NCBI RefSeq assembly: GCF_011759505.1
Contig: NZ_JAAOYO010000003.1
Coordinates: forward strand, 558,001 to 622,000
From: Curtobacterium salicis
GTDB taxonomy: Bacteria; Actinomycetota; Actinomycetes; Actinomycetales; Microbacteriaceae
DNA length: 64,000 nt
Direction of reading: 5' to 3'
Both the position numbers and the translations under genes were made by a program. The notes under the pieces are model-generated. The model searched no databases. It saw nothing but the letters and a program-made list of their open reading frames with translations, and had not been told where the DNA came from. Of this stretch, positions 1 through 8,896 are shown piece after piece (the first letter of the stretch is position 1; the number at the start of each line of letters is the position of its first letter).

Positions 1-1557
1 GTCGCGGCGGAGCTCGCCGGACTGTCCGGGCGGATCTCGGACGCGGCCCTGGTGGCGCAGCGAGCGCGGGACGAGGCGCCCGACCGGCTGCTCGCAGCGC
101 GTGCGGCGTGGGTGGCCGAGGTCCTGCCGACCGGCAGGACGGGGCTCGCGGTCGGCGACCTCGGACCGGCGCTCCAGGCCGTCTCCGAGATGCAGGCGGC
201 CGGCGGGGTGGAACACGCCACCGCCGCCCTGCTCCACCTGGCCGCGATCGCCTGGGACCACACGGTCGAGGCGAACCCGGGCGACCCGATGCTCGTCGTC
301 GTCGAGGCGCTCGCGTTGCCGGACGACGACCCGCGGGCGATCCTCCTGGCCGCCCGGACCGAGCCGGTCGTCCGGGGCGACGCCGTCCTGGAGCGCGCGC
401 TCGCGGCGGCCCCGGCAGCACAGGACGAGGAGTCTGCGTGGCTGCTCGGGTACGCGCTCAACCTCGTCGGCGAGATCGAGACCGCCCGCGTCCTGCTCGA
501 CCGGGCCCTGGCGAGCATGCGGACGCGTGGCGAGCTGCGGACGTTCCCGCAGGCCCTCATGGGGACCTCGATGACGACGTACCTCGCCGGGGACGTCGCG
601 GAGGCCCGGGTCCTCGCGGAGCAGGCGGAATCGCTCGGCCGTGACCTCGGCGATGCCGGGTTCTCCGCTGCTGCCCGGTGCGCGCTCGCCTGGTTCGACG
701 CGCTGGACGGCGTCCAGCCGGACGTCGAGCAGATCGCGGGCGGGACCCCGGCGGGCGCACAGGTCCTCCGCTCCGGTGCGATGCGCGCGACGCTCCGCGG
801 CGCGCAGGGCGTGGTCGACCTGCTCGCTGGACGGGCGGCGGATGCACTCGAGGGTCTCCGCGGTCTGTTCGACCCCGATGACGACGCGTACCACCCGTGG
901 TTCGGCGTCGCGACCTCGCACGACTTCGTCGACGCCGCGTTGGAGGCGGGGCGTCGGGTGGACGCCGAGCAGCGGTTGGCGGACCTCGAGCAACTCATGA
1001 CCCGGTGGAGCGCACCGCTCGTCCGGACGGCGGTCGACCACGCCCGGCTCGCGCTGATCCCCGACGACGAGCTCGAGGCGGCGTGGGCGACCCTGCGGCA
1101 CGCGCACTGGCCGATGCCGTACCTCCAGGCCCGAGCGCTCCTGCGGCTCGGTCGTCGTCTGCGTCGCGCGCGACGGAGCGCCACCGCACGCGTCGTCCTG
1201 CACGCCGCCCTGGAGCTGTTCGAGGCGATGCCCGCCCCGGTCTGGGCGGAGCGGACACGCGACGCCATCCGGGCGACGGGGGAGCGCCTGCCGGCCTCCG
1301 GACGGCGGAGCGTCGACCTGCTCACCCCGCAGGAGCTCCGGGTCTGCACGCTCGCCGCCCAGGGGATGAGCAACCGGGCGATCGGTGAGCACCTGTTCGT
1401 CTCGCCCCGGACGGTCGGCGCCCACCTGTACGCCGCGTTCCAGAAACTCGGGATCTCGACACGGCAGCAGCTGTCCGGCGTGATCGTGACGGACGTCCTC
1501 GTGGCGGACGAGTCCGACGAGACCGGGGCGACCACCGGTCGGTCGGCGGGCATCTAG
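1..1557 (+). CDS. LuxR-family transcriptional regulator, C-terminal part
   Basis: The frame is open from the first base and ends in TAG, so 518 residues are visible and the true start lies outside the window. A GTG at 52 is only an internal candidate. The last ~60 residues (about 441-495) form a LuxR/GerE helix-turn-helix, recognisable by LTPQELRVCTLAAQGMSN and SPRTVGAHL. The preceding ~440 residues are alanine-, leucine- and arginine-rich helical sequence like the TPR-type middle of large ATP-binding LuxR (LAL) regulators. No Walker motifs are seen, so any ATPase domain would be upstream of the window. It probably binds promoter DNA in the cytoplasm. The two hydrolase genes downstream could be targets, but the 143-bp gap gives no direct proof. 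Confidence 0.85.
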   Translation, partial: VAAELAGLSGRISDAALVAQRARDEAPDRLLAARAAWVAEVLPTGRTGLAVGDLGPALQAVSEMQAAGGVEHATAALLHLAAIAWDHTVEANPGDPMLVVVEALALPDDDPRAILLAARTEPVVRGDAVLERALAAAPAAQDEESAWLLGYALNLVGEIETARVLLDRALASMRTRGELRTFPQALMGTSMTTYLAGDVAEARVLAEQAESLGRDLGDAGFSAAARCALAWFDALDGVQPDVEQIAGGTPAGAQVLRSGAMRATLRGAQGVVDLLAGRAADALEGLRGLFDPDDDAYHPWFGVATSHDFVDAALEAGRRVDAEQRLADLEQLMTRWSAPLVRTAVDHARLALIPDDELEAAWATLRHAHWPMPYLQARALLRLGRRLRRARRSATARVVLHAALELFEAMPAPVWAERTRDAIRATGERLPASGRRSVDLLTPQELRVCTLAAQGMSNRAIGEHLFVSPRTVGAHLYAAFQKLGISTRQQLSGVIVTDVLVADESDETGATTGRSAGI

Positions 1558-1700
1558 GTCATCCCGGTGGCGGATCTCGGTCACCGTGACGGATGTGCAC
1601 CGGTCGTGTCCGCTCGTACCGTCGGGAACGGAACCACGCACCTCCACCACCGACGCTGGTCCGCGCCACCGGCTGCGGACCAGGAAGGAGCGCACGCACC

Positions 1701-2417
1701 ATGTCCGGATCCCCCACCATCGTCCTCGTCCACGGAGCATTCGCCGACGCCGCCAGCTGGGCACCCGTCACGAAGCTCCTCCTCGACCAGGGCCACCGGG
1801 TCCTCGTCCCGCCGGTCTCCAACCGCAGCCTGTCCGGCGATGCCGCGTACATCCGGTCCTTCGTCGAGCAGATCGACGGACCGGTCCTGCTCGCCGGACA
1901 CTCGTACGGCGGCGCGGTGATCACCGTCGCCGGTGTCGCGGAGAACGTCGTCGGCCTGGTGTTCGTGGCGGCCTACGCGCTCGAGGAGGGCGAGAGCCTC
2001 GGCACCCTCCAGGGCGGGTTCCCCGACAGCGACCTCGCCGCAGCCCTCGTCTACGCGCCGTACCCGGTGGACGGTGCCGAACCCGGCACGGACGTCTCCG
2101 TGGCGATCGACGCCTTCCCCGCCGTGTTCGCCGGCGGGCTCGCACCGGAGGTGGCGACGGTCCTGGCGGTCTCGCAGCGCCCGCTGTCCGCGGTCGCGTT
2201 CGGCGAGCCCGCGTCCGTCGCCGCGTGGAAGACCAAGCCGTCCTGGGGGATCGTCTCCAGCGCCGACCACACCATCAACCCGGACGTCGAGCGCTTCGGC
2301 TACCAGCGGGCCGGAGTCCGCACGGTGACCGAGATCGACGCGCCGCACCTGGTGATGCAGACCCATCCGGCCGAGGTCGCCGGCGTCATCACCGACGCCG
2401 TCGCCGAGCTCAGCTGA
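1701..2417 (+). CDS. alpha/beta hydrolase (small esterase type)
   Basis: A 238-residue alpha/beta hydrolase. It begins with the strand and oxyanion-hole motif IVLVHGAF, carries the nucleophile elbow GHSYGG with Ser68, and has the likely catalytic histidine in APHLVMQTHP (His216). No signal peptide, so a cytoplasmic esterase or carboxyl-ester hydrolase; the substrate cannot be read from sequence. I chose the ATG at 1701 because AGGAAGGAG lies just upstream and the family motif starts seven residues later; an upstream in-frame ATG (1593) would add a proline/arginine-rich tail unlike the family. It sits 54 bp before a second alpha/beta hydrolase in the same direction, so the two may be co-transcribed. 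Confidence 0.88.
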   Translation: MSGSPTIVLVHGAFADAASWAPVTKLLLDQGHRVLVPPVSNRSLSGDAAYIRSFVEQIDGPVLLAGHSYGGAVITVAGVAENVVGLVFVAAYALEEGESLGTLQGGFPDSDLAAALVYAPYPVDGAEPGTDVSVAIDAFPAVFAGGLAPEVATVLAVSQRPLSAVAFGEPASVAAWKTKPSWGIVSSADHTINPDVERFGYQRAGVRTVTEIDAPHLVMQTHPAEVAGVITDAVAELS

Positions 2418-2471
2418 CGACCGACCGACCGACCCAGCACACCGCACGACCACCACAGGAGGGCACCACAC

Positions 2472-3308
2472 ATGGGCTACATCACCACCGACGACGGGGC
2501 AGAGATCTACTTCAAGGACTGGGGGGACCCCGACGCGCAGCCGATCGTGTTCCACCACGGTTGGCCGCTGTCCTCGGACGACTGGGACGCGCAGATGCTG
2601 TACTTCCTGGCCGAGGGCTTCCGCGTGGTCGCGAGCGACCGCCGTGGCCACGGACGGTCGTCGCAGATCGGCACCGGCCACGACATGGACCACTACGCCA
2701 GTGACGTATCCGCCGTCGTCGAGCACCTCGACCTGCACGACGCGATCCACATCGGCCACTCCACCGGCGGCGGCCAGGTCGCCCGGTACGTCGCCCGGTA
2801 CGGCCAGCCGCAGGGACGGGTCGCGAAGGCGGTCCTCGTGTCCGCGGTGCCGCCGCTGATGCTCAAGACGGAGTCCAACCCGGAGGGCACCGACATCTCG
2901 GTGTTCGACGGGTTCCGCGCCGCGCTCGCCGCGAACCGCGCCGAGTTCTTCCAGGCGGTGGCCTCGGGCCCGTTCTACGGCTTCAACCGTCCCGGCGTGA
3001 CCACGTCCGAGCCCGTGGTCGCCAACTGGTGGCGTCAGGGCATGGCGGGCAGCGCCCTCGCCCACCTCGAGGGCATCAAGGCGTTCTCGGAGACCGACCA
3101 GACCGAGGACCTGCAGGCGATCACCGTGCCGGTCCTGGTCCTGCAGGGCGACGACGACCAGGTCGTCCCGTACCAGGCCGCCGCCCTGAAGCAGGCCGAG
3201 CTCCTCAGCGACGCCACGCTGAAGGTCTACGAGGGCTACCCGCACGGGATGCTGACCACCCACGCCGACGTCATCAACCCGGACATCCTCGCGTTCATCC
3301 GGAGCTGA
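2472..3308 (+). CDS. alpha/beta hydrolase, non-heme haloperoxidase-like
   Basis: A 278-residue alpha/beta hydrolase of the cofactor-free chloroperoxidase/arylesterase group. Motifs seen are FHHGWPLSSDDWD (oxyanion hole), SDRRGHGRS, the nucleophile elbow GHSTGGG with Ser97, and the late segments VLQGDDDQVVP (acid) and YPHGM (histidine). Members hydrolyse esters and can show perhydrolase or haloperoxidase activity in vitro; the physiological substrate is unknown. An AGGAGG Shine-Dalgarno precedes the ATG. The gene follows the 1701 hydrolase closely and is ended by a strong hairpin at 3337-3396, so the pair looks like a small operon. Not the same hydrolase subfamily as its neighbour, so not a recent duplication. 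Confidence 0.9.
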   Translation: MGYITTDDGAEIYFKDWGDPDAQPIVFHHGWPLSSDDWDAQMLYFLAEGFRVVASDRRGHGRSSQIGTGHDMDHYASDVSAVVEHLDLHDAIHIGHSTGGGQVARYVARYGQPQGRVAKAVLVSAVPPLMLKTESNPEGTDISVFDGFRAALAANRAEFFQAVASGPFYGFNRPGVTTSEPVVANWWRQGMAGSALAHLEGIKAFSETDQTEDLQAITVPVLVLQGDDDQVVPYQAAALKQAELLSDATLKVYEGYPHGMLTTHADVINPDILAFIRS

Positions 3309-3336
3309 CGTCGCCGACGCCGCGTCCGCAGCGGAC

Positions 3337-3396
3337 CGGACGGGAGGCGCGGTGCCGGTGGGCCGACGAGGTCACCGGCACCGCGCCTCCCGTCCG
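3337..3396. terminator. 24-bp perfect hairpin terminator
   Basis: Perfect 24-bp inverted repeat (3337-3360 with 3373-3396) around a 12-nt loop, 28 nt after the hydrolase stop codon. The arms contain CGGGAGGC/GCCTCCCG, the same core seen in the hairpins at 58901 and 61079. There is no clear U-tract, which is usual for high-GC actinobacteria. Confidence 0.85.
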
Positions 3397-3437
3397 TCAG
3401 CTCCGGCGGGACGCCCGGAGCATGGCAGGCTCGTCCC

Positions 3438-3848
3438 ATGCAGGAGTGGGGGAACGGGAGTCCGGTACCGGTGTGGGGTGGACCGCCGGCCGTACCGACG
3501 CGTCGTCGCGGGTCCGTCTGGGCCGTCGAGGGCATCGTCGTCGCGGCGGTCGGGTTCGCGGCCGCGCTGATCGGTGCTGTGCTGGGAGTGGCCTCGTTGC
3601 TCGGGAGCGGGCTGATCTACGCCGCGAGTCAGGGCGAGGCCGGACACGGCGGCCTGTTCCGGCAGATCACGCGGATCGGCGACCTCTTCGTCGTGCTCCC
3701 GCTGGCACTGGTCGCCGCAATGTGCACGGTCGTCGCCTGGTGGCGCACCCGCGGTCCGGACCGGTCACGTGTGACGACGATCGTCGCGACCGTCCTGACG
3801 TCGTGCCTGCTGCTGCTGTCGCTGGTCACCGCCCTGTTCGTGCTCTGA
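3438..3848 (+). CDS. small three-helix membrane protein of unknown function
   Basis: 136 residues. A short proline/glycine-rich N-terminus (MQEWGNGSPVPVWGGPPAVP) is followed by RRR and three predicted membrane helices at about residues 28-61, 82-101 and 113-136. No conserved catalytic motif is recognisable. The form resembles the many actinobacterial DUF4190/DUF4064-like small membrane proteins with proline-rich tails, but I cannot assign a family with confidence. It is isolated from the hydrolase pair by the strong hairpin and is convergent with the SDR gene that ends 28 bp later. Confidence 0.7.
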   Translation: MQEWGNGSPVPVWGGPPAVPTRRRGSVWAVEGIVVAAVGFAAALIGAVLGVASLLGSGLIYAASQGEAGHGGLFRQITRIGDLFVVLPLALVAAMCTVVAWWRTRGPDRSRVTTIVATVLTSCLLLLSLVTALFVL

Positions 3849-3876
3849 CGAGGTGCCGGGCCGGCTCCAGCCGGAG

Positions 3877-4725
3877 TCACTCCAGCTGGTCGACCAGGGC
3901 CTCGCTCGCCGCCCACGACCGCGCGGCGTTCGCGGTGCTGATCGTCGGCGGCAGGGCGACCGTCCGTCCACGGTCGTCGACCATCCCGCCGACCGGCCCG
4001 AGGTCGGCGGTGCGTGACCCCAGGTGCTCCGCGACCGGGCAGGTGGTGCGCGCGAACCGGTTCGCGATGGTGCCGACGATCCGCAGTGGCAGCGCCTGTC
4101 GACCGAGCAGGTCGGACGTGATCAACCCGGGGTGGAAGACCGCGGCGCTGATGCCGGCTCCGGTCTCGGCGAGGTGCCGCGACATGAGCAGCTTCCACGC
4201 GACCGCCTGCGTCAGGACCCGTACCCCGGAGGCGTTCGCGTCCACGCCGTCGACGGCGAAGTCCTTCAGGCGCCGGACGAGTGCCGGCGCCACGCCGACC
4301 GTGAGGACGCGGGCCTCCGGAGCGTCGCGGAGGAGCGGCAACGCTGCTCGGGTCAGGAGGAAGTGCGTCAGGGCGTTCGTCGCGAAGCTCCGCGGGATGC
4401 CGGGCCGCAGGTCACCACGTTCGCCCACCGATCCCGTGGCGTTCACGAGGACGTCCAGGCTGCCGACCGTGCCGCCGAGGTCCTCCACCAGACGACGCAC
4501 CGAGGCCGGGGACGTCAGGTCGGCGACGCGGGACTCGACGTCGACGTCGGCACCGGGCGTCGCCTCCTGGACGGCACGGACGGCATCGCGCCCACGGTCG
4601 GCGTCCCGTGAGAGCAGCACCGTCCGCGCACCGAGGCGAGCGAGCCCCTTCGCGACCGCGAGCCCCACGCCGGACGAGCCGCCCGAGACGAGGACGGTCG
4701 TGCCGTCCATCCGCTGCGTTTCCAT
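3877..4725 (-). CDS. short-chain dehydrogenase/reductase
   Basis: 282-residue SDR. The N-terminal Rossmann motif reads LVSGGSSGVGLAVAKGLA, in place of the usual TGGxxGIG. The NAG strand is VLVNATGS. The usual YxxxK is not obvious: the helix after the expected position is AVAWKLLMSRHL, so Lys is present while the Tyr appears replaced. It looks like the retinol-dehydrogenase/WW-oxidoreductase-like branch and may be a divergent enzyme. I set the start at ATG 4725 because GGAGG lies correctly upstream; an ATG 36 bp earlier adds 12 residues that overlap a palindromic site. The gene stands alone between convergent and divergent-facing neighbours. Confidence 0.8.
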   Translation of the reverse strand: METQRMDGTTVLVSGGSSGVGLAVAKGLARLGARTVLLSRDADRGRDAVRAVQEATPGADVDVESRVADLTSPASVRRLVEDLGGTVGSLDVLVNATGSVGERGDLRPGIPRSFATNALTHFLLTRAALPLLRDAPEARVLTVGVAPALVRRLKDFAVDGVDANASGVRVLTQAVAWKLLMSRHLAETGAGISAAVFHPGLITSDLLGRQALPLRIVGTIANRFARTTCPVAEHLGSRTADLGPVGGMVDDRGRTVALPPTISTANAARSWAASEALVDQLE

Positions 4726-4743
4726 GTCGACCTCCGGATCGAT

Positions 4744-4756
4744 GACACTGCGTGTC
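4744..4756. promoter_or_regulatory. palindromic site upstream of the SDR gene
   Basis: GACAC-TGC-GTGTC, a perfect 5-bp inverted repeat with 3-bp spacer, lies 19 bp upstream of the chosen SDR start. A TTGACG hexamer adjoins it on the minus strand. It is placed as an operator would be, but no regulator gene is adjacent, so the assignment is tentative. Confidence 0.35.
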
Positions 4757-4797
4757 GTCAACCTAGCACCGAGACCGGTGCGCTGCCGCGGCGCTCC

Positions 4798-6651
4798 TCA
4801 CCGGCCCCGCACGATCCGCCGCACCCCGGGCAACACCCCGAGCACCGCCACGACGACAGCGGCGCCCGAGAAGCCCGCCCACGCCGGCACGTCGAACCCC
4901 GAGGCCGGCGCCCCGGCGAGCCCCTGCCCGACCCCGACCAGTGCCGGCAGGACGGCGACCGTCCCGATCACCACGGCCGCGACCGCCGTGAACACCGTCT
5001 CGACCCCCGCCATCCGCAGCAGCTGTCCGCGCGTGGCCCCGGTCCGCTGCAGCAGCCCGAACTCGTCCCGCCGACCCCGCATCGCGGTGAGCAGCGTGTT
5101 CCCCGCCGCGGCCGCCACGAACGCGAGCAGCGCGACGATGAGCACCAGGGACAGCCGCCGGTCGCCGTCGCCGGACCGCAGCACGGTCGCGGCGTACGCG
5201 TCGACGGACGTGACCCGCAGGTCGAGGCCGAGGAGCGCCTCCCGGACGGCAGCACCCTCGCCGGGACGGACGTCGACCAGCAGCGTGTCGGTGGGACCGG
5301 CCGAGCGGTCGCGGACCAGCAGGTCCCCGAACGCCAGCCCGCGGTCGTAGACCGCGACGACCCGGGCCGAGGTGGCCGGACCGTCCCCGGTCCGCAGCTG
5401 GACGGTGTCACCGAGGCCGGTGGGCGTCAGGGCGACGAGGTCACTGCTCACCGCGACGGTGCCGGGGGCGTCGAGCGCCGCCAGCGATCCGGACCGGACG
5501 TCGGGGTCGACCGAGCGGGTGTCGGCGGACAAGCCGCGGACGACCGTCGGCTCCCAACCGAGGGCGCCGAGGTCCTCGTCGTCGGCTTCGACCTGCACCG
5601 ATCCGGAGCGGTCGCGCATCGTCGTGGTCCCGCTCACGCCCGGCAGGGCGGCGATCCGCCGCGCCTGGTCTGCCGTGACACCGCCTGTGGTGGTCACGAC
5701 GAAGTCGGACGGGAGGCCCGCCACCAGCTGGTCCGCCGTGGCCCGGCCGAGCGCGGCGTCCGTCCCGGTCTGCACCGTGCCGAGCGCCACGAGGAGTGCG
5801 AGCGGCACGACGGCCGCGCTGAGCCGCCGGGAGGCACCACGCGCGTTGAGGAGGGCGAGGACGCTGGCCGCTCCGCCGGCTCCGGACCGCGCGACGGCGA
5901 GCCCGCGACGTGCCGTCCACTGCACCAGGAGCGGTCCGGCGAGGGCCGCGGCCACGACCAGCACGATCGCCGAGGTCGCACCGGTGGCGCTGCCGACGAG
6001 ACCCGGGGTGAAGAAGGGGGTGGCGGCGATGCCGAGTCCGGCGAGGGCGGTCACCCCGGCGGCGATCCGGCGACCGGTGGACAGCGTCGGCACGTCGGTG
6101 GTGCTGGCGCGGACGGCGTCCGTCGGACTCGGACGGGTCGCGGCCCGGGCGGCCATCGCGGCGGCGAGCAGCCCGGTCGGCACGAGGACGACCAGTGTGC
6201 CGACCAGCGGCACGATGCTCGCCGTCAGCGTGAAGCCCGACGGGACGATGTCGCTCGCCCGCAGGAGCGGCGTGGCCGAGGCGGCGGCGAACGTCCCGAC
6301 GACGGCACCGACGGGGGCGACGAGAGCGAGCAGGAGCAGCACCTCGGTCCGGACGGTGCCGCGGATCTGGGCGGCGGTCGCGCCCACCGCACGGAGCAGG
6401 GCGAACTCGCGGCGGCGCTCGCGGAGGACCCCGGAGAAGACGTTCGCGACCATGAACACGGTGATGAGGAGCAGCGTGCCCGCGAAGGACCCGGCGACGC
6501 TGGACAGGAACGGCAGCTCCGGGTGCCGGACCCCCGCTTCGAGCCACGCGGCGGTGACCCCGAGGAGCACGGCGGCCAGGGCCACCACGACCCCGGCGCC
6601 GGACACCGCGGCCCGGTTGACGACGAGCAGCGAACGCAGCGCGGCGCGCAC
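4798..6651 (-). CDS. FtsX-like ABC transporter permease
   Basis: 617-residue integral membrane subunit. It has one N-terminal helix, an FtsX block with three helices around residues 50-165, a second helix group near 195-280, a large extracytoplasmic domain of about 200 residues, and a terminal block of three helices (about 480-610). The cytoplasmic coupling motif EFALLRAVGATAAQIR and its counterpart EFGLLQRTGATRGQLLR precede helix pairs, as in MacB/LolE-type permeases. This implies export or extraction of a peptide, lipid or antibiotic across the single membrane. GTG start three bases after the ATPase stop codon, so the two are translationally coupled. Confidence 0.9.
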   Translation of the reverse strand: MRAALRSLLVVNRAAVSGAGVVVALAAVLLGVTAAWLEAGVRHPELPFLSSVAGSFAGTLLLITVFMVANVFSGVLRERRREFALLRAVGATAAQIRGTVRTEVLLLLALVAPVGAVVGTFAAASATPLLRASDIVPSGFTLTASIVPLVGTLVVLVPTGLLAAAMAARAATRPSPTDAVRASTTDVPTLSTGRRIAAGVTALAGLGIAATPFFTPGLVGSATGATSAIVLVVAAALAGPLLVQWTARRGLAVARSGAGGAASVLALLNARGASRRLSAAVVPLALLVALGTVQTGTDAALGRATADQLVAGLPSDFVVTTTGGVTADQARRIAALPGVSGTTTMRDRSGSVQVEADDEDLGALGWEPTVVRGLSADTRSVDPDVRSGSLAALDAPGTVAVSSDLVALTPTGLGDTVQLRTGDGPATSARVVAVYDRGLAFGDLLVRDRSAGPTDTLLVDVRPGEGAAVREALLGLDLRVTSVDAYAATVLRSGDGDRRLSLVLIVALLAFVAAAAGNTLLTAMRGRRDEFGLLQRTGATRGQLLRMAGVETVFTAVAAVVIGTVAVLPALVGVGQGLAGAPASGFDVPAWAGFSGAAVVVAVLGVLPGVRRIVRGR

Positions 6652-6654
6652 GAC

Positions 6655-7425
6655 TCAGTGCCCCAGGCCGAGCACGCGGGCGGTGACGGACTCGAGGGTC
6701 GGGGCGACCAGGTCGCCCTGCACCCGCCCGTCCGCCAGGAACACGACGCGGTCGGCGAAGGCAGCGGCGCGGGGGTCGTGCGTGACGAGCACCAGCGTCT
6801 GCCCGAGGGACCGCACCGCGTGCTGCAGGAGCTGCAGGACCCGGTCAGCGGTCGCGGTGTCGAGCGCCCCCGTCGGCTCGTCGGCGAACACCACGTCCGG
6901 CCCGGCGACGAGCGCGCGGGCGATCGCGACCCGCTGCGCCTGCCCGCCGGACAGCTCGCCCGGCAGGCGGTCGGCCATGCCCTCCAGCCCGACGGCGTGG
7001 AGCAGTTCGGTCACCCGGTGGTCGTCCTCGCGGACACCGGCCAGGGTGCGGGGCAGCTGGACGTTCTCGCCGACGGTCAGGTGCGGCACCAGGTTGTAGC
7101 CCTGGAACACGAAACCGACGTGGTCGCGGCGGAACCGGGTGACCGCGTCCGGGGAGAGCGTGCCGAGGTCGACCCCGCCGATGACGACCCGACCGCTCGT
7201 GGGGGTGTCGAGGCCGGCGGCGCAGTTGAGGAAGGTCGACTTGCCGGAGCCCGACGAACCCATCACGGCGGTGAAGCTGCCGGCGGCGACGTCGAGGCTC
7301 ACCCCGTCGAGGGCGCGGACGGTCGACGGGCCGTTCGGGTACGTCTTGGTGACCTGGTCGAGGTGCACGGCGGCGCCGGTGCGGCGGGCGACGGTGCCGG
7401 GTTCGGGGCGGATGGCTGTGGACAC
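6655..7425 (-). CDS. ABC transporter ATP-binding protein, MacB/LolD type
   Basis: 256 residues from the GTG at 7425, which has GAGGAG upstream. It contains Walker A GSSGSGKST, the signature LSGGQAQRVAIARAL, Walker B VVFADEPTGALD and the H-loop LVTHD. TGALD after Walker B and the overall length are typical of the LolD/MacB-class ATPases that partner FtsX permeases. It powers the permease encoded immediately downstream. A longer frame running to 7617 is open but adds a non-conserved basic segment. No regulator lies next to the pair; the nearest upstream gene is a divergent NUDIX hydrolase. Confidence 0.93.
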   Translation of the reverse strand: MSTAIRPEPGTVARRTGAAVHLDQVTKTYPNGPSTVRALDGVSLDVAAGSFTAVMGSSGSGKSTFLNCAAGLDTPTSGRVVIGGVDLGTLSPDAVTRFRRDHVGFVFQGYNLVPHLTVGENVQLPRTLAGVREDDHRVTELLHAVGLEGMADRLPGELSGGQAQRVAIARALVAGPDVVFADEPTGALDTATADRVLQLLQHAVRSLGQTLVLVTHDPRAAAFADRVVFLADGRVQGDLVAPTLESVTARVLGLGH

Positions 7426-7606
7426 GGGGGACTCCTCGCTCGGCGGTGCGCGGGTTCGCAACGACGCCGTCCACGCTAGGAACGCGCGGGTCGCCGCCCC
7501 AGGGCCGAACGGTGGGACTGTCGGGCCCTGCGTCCTTCGATGCAGGTCGGTCGCCAGGCGCGGCGCGGCGCTCCGCCATCGGTCCGGTCCCTGGGATGGT
7601 CGGGAC

Positions 7607-8047
7607 ATGGAGTACACCGACTACGACACCAGGCTGGCGTCCTACGCCGTCGTCACCGACGGGGACCGGGTGCTGCTCGCCCGGTTGAGCTGGCCGGACG
7701 CGGGGCTCTGGACGTTGCCCGGCGGTGGTGTCGAGTTCGACGAGACCGTCGAGGAGGGCGCGGTCCGCGAGGTCCTCGAGGAGACCGGGTACGACGTGGT
7801 CGTCGAGGAACTGCTCGGGGTGCGGTCGCACGTCGTCCCGCCCGAGCGTCGGAAGACCCGGAACGGCCGACCGATGAAGGCCGTGCAGGTGGTGCACCGC
7901 GCGCGGGTCGTCGGGGGTGCGCTGCGCCACGAGGCCGAGGGGACGACGGACCTGGCGGCGTGGGTGCCGATCGCCGAGCTCGGGTCGCACCGCCACGGGC
8001 TGCTCGTGGCGCAGGCGCTGCGGTGGGCGGGCGTCACCGCGGAGTGA
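7607..8047 (+). CDS. NUDIX hydrolase
   Basis: 146 residues with a complete Nudix box beginning GGVEFDETVEEGAVREV and continuing LEETGY, matching Gx5Ex7REUxEExGU. It should hydrolyse a nucleoside diphosphate linked to another moiety, using Mg2+ held by the box glutamates; the actual substrate is not evident. The ATG at 7607 is preceded by GATGGT six bases upstream and no Shine-Dalgarno, so a leaderless mRNA is possible. It is divergent from the ABC exporter and converges with the alpha/beta hydrolase ending at 8066. Confidence 0.88.
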   Translation: MEYTDYDTRLASYAVVTDGDRVLLARLSWPDAGLWTLPGGGVEFDETVEEGAVREVLEETGYDVVVEELLGVRSHVVPPERRKTRNGRPMKAVQVVHRARVVGGALRHEAEGTTDLAAWVPIAELGSHRHGLLVAQALRWAGVTAE

Positions 8048-8065
8048 GCCATGCCCGCCGTCCGC

Positions 8066-8842
8066 TCAGTGCTGCGTGACGAACGGGTCGAGCACGGCCC
8101 AGGTCGCCTCGGGTGCCTCGAGGTGCGGCAGGTGTCCGGCCGCGGGGACCTCGGCGAACACGGCACCGGGGACGGCTCCGGCGACCGCGCGCCCGTAGGT
8201 CGGCGTGACGACGCGGTCGCTGGCGCCCCAGACCACGAGGGTCGGCACGTCCACCGCCGCCAGGCGTCCGAGCAGGGTCGCATCGCTCATGTCCCGCCCG
8301 GCGAGGACGGCCATGGTCTGTCCGTTCGACCGCAGGATCGCGCGCTGCTCCTCGGTCACGAGTGCCGGGTCCTGGAAGCCGCGTTCGGCGTCGTGCCAGG
8401 CGACCTCGGCCAGACCGCGGGCGTCGAGCGCGAAGAAGTCCGCGATCGGTTCCCCGTCGACGACGACCCCGACGGTGTCGATGACGACCACGCTGCCGAG
8501 GACGCCGGCGAACCGCTCGTCCGCCGCGGCCTGCACGGCCATCTCGAGCGCGATCCACCCGCCGATCGAGGAGCCGACGACCAGCACGTCGCGCTCGCCG
8601 TGGTCGAGGAGCCGGGCCAGGTACGCGGACGCCAGGTCGGCGACCGACGCGATCGACCCCGGTCGCTCGGTGCCGTCCCAGCCCGGGTGGGTGGGGGCGT
8701 GGACGGACCGGGAGGCGGCGAGGTGTCCGACGACCGGGGCGACCGTCCGGGGTCCGCCGCCGCCGTGCAGCACGAGGGCGGTCGGTGCGGCGGGGTCGCC
8801 GGCGCGGAGGACGGGCAGGTCGTCGGGGAGGGTGTTCGGCAT
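8066..8842 (-). CDS. alpha/beta hydrolase divergent from MarR
   Basis: 258 residues. Motifs are LVLHGGGGPRTV (oxyanion hole), the nucleophile elbow GSSIGG (Ser inside VVGSSIGGWIALE), VWGASDRVVTP (acid) and AGHLPHLE (histidine). It belongs to the broad alpha/beta hydrolase family without a readable substrate. The start is ATG 8842 with CAGGAG upstream. It is transcribed away from the MarR gene, and the gap holds a perfect 14-bp palindrome, so it is probably the repressed target of that MarR protein. Confidence 0.9.
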   Translation of the reverse strand: MPNTLPDDLPVLRAGDPAAPTALVLHGGGGPRTVAPVVGHLAASRSVHAPTHPGWDGTERPGSIASVADLASAYLARLLDHGERDVLVVGSSIGGWIALEMAVQAAADERFAGVLGSVVVIDTVGVVVDGEPIADFFALDARGLAEVAWHDAERGFQDPALVTEEQRAILRSNGQTMAVLAGRDMSDATLLGRLAAVDVPTLVVWGASDRVVTPTYGRAVAGAVPGAVFAEVPAAGHLPHLEAPEATWAVLDPFVTQH

Positions 8843-8857
8843 GGTCGGGTCTCCTGA

Positions 8858-8890
8858 ATCAACATGTTGATCTAAATGTGTTGATACCGT
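8858..8890. promoter_or_regulatory. MarR-type operator and leaderless promoter
   Basis: ATCAACATGTTGAT at 8858-8871 is a perfect 14-bp palindrome midway between the divergent hydrolase and marR-type genes. A second partial copy, TGTGTTGATAC, follows at 8878. TACCGT at 8885-8890 ends six bases before the marR ATG, which looks like a -10 box of a leaderless transcript. AT-rich palindromes of this size are typical MarR sites, so autoregulation plus control of the hydrolase is inferred. Confidence 0.75.
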
Positions 8891-8896
8891 AGCACC

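Noticed and set aside
1581..3263. 560-codon minus-strand frame opposite the two hydrolases
   Set aside because: Both plus-strand genes have complete catalytic motifs and Shine-Dalgarno sites.
3029..5350. Very long open frame on the plus strand (773 codons) across the SDR and permease region
   Set aside because: It runs antisense to recognised genes and its translation is Arg/Pro/Ser-rich with no domain; such frames are a by-product of high GC.
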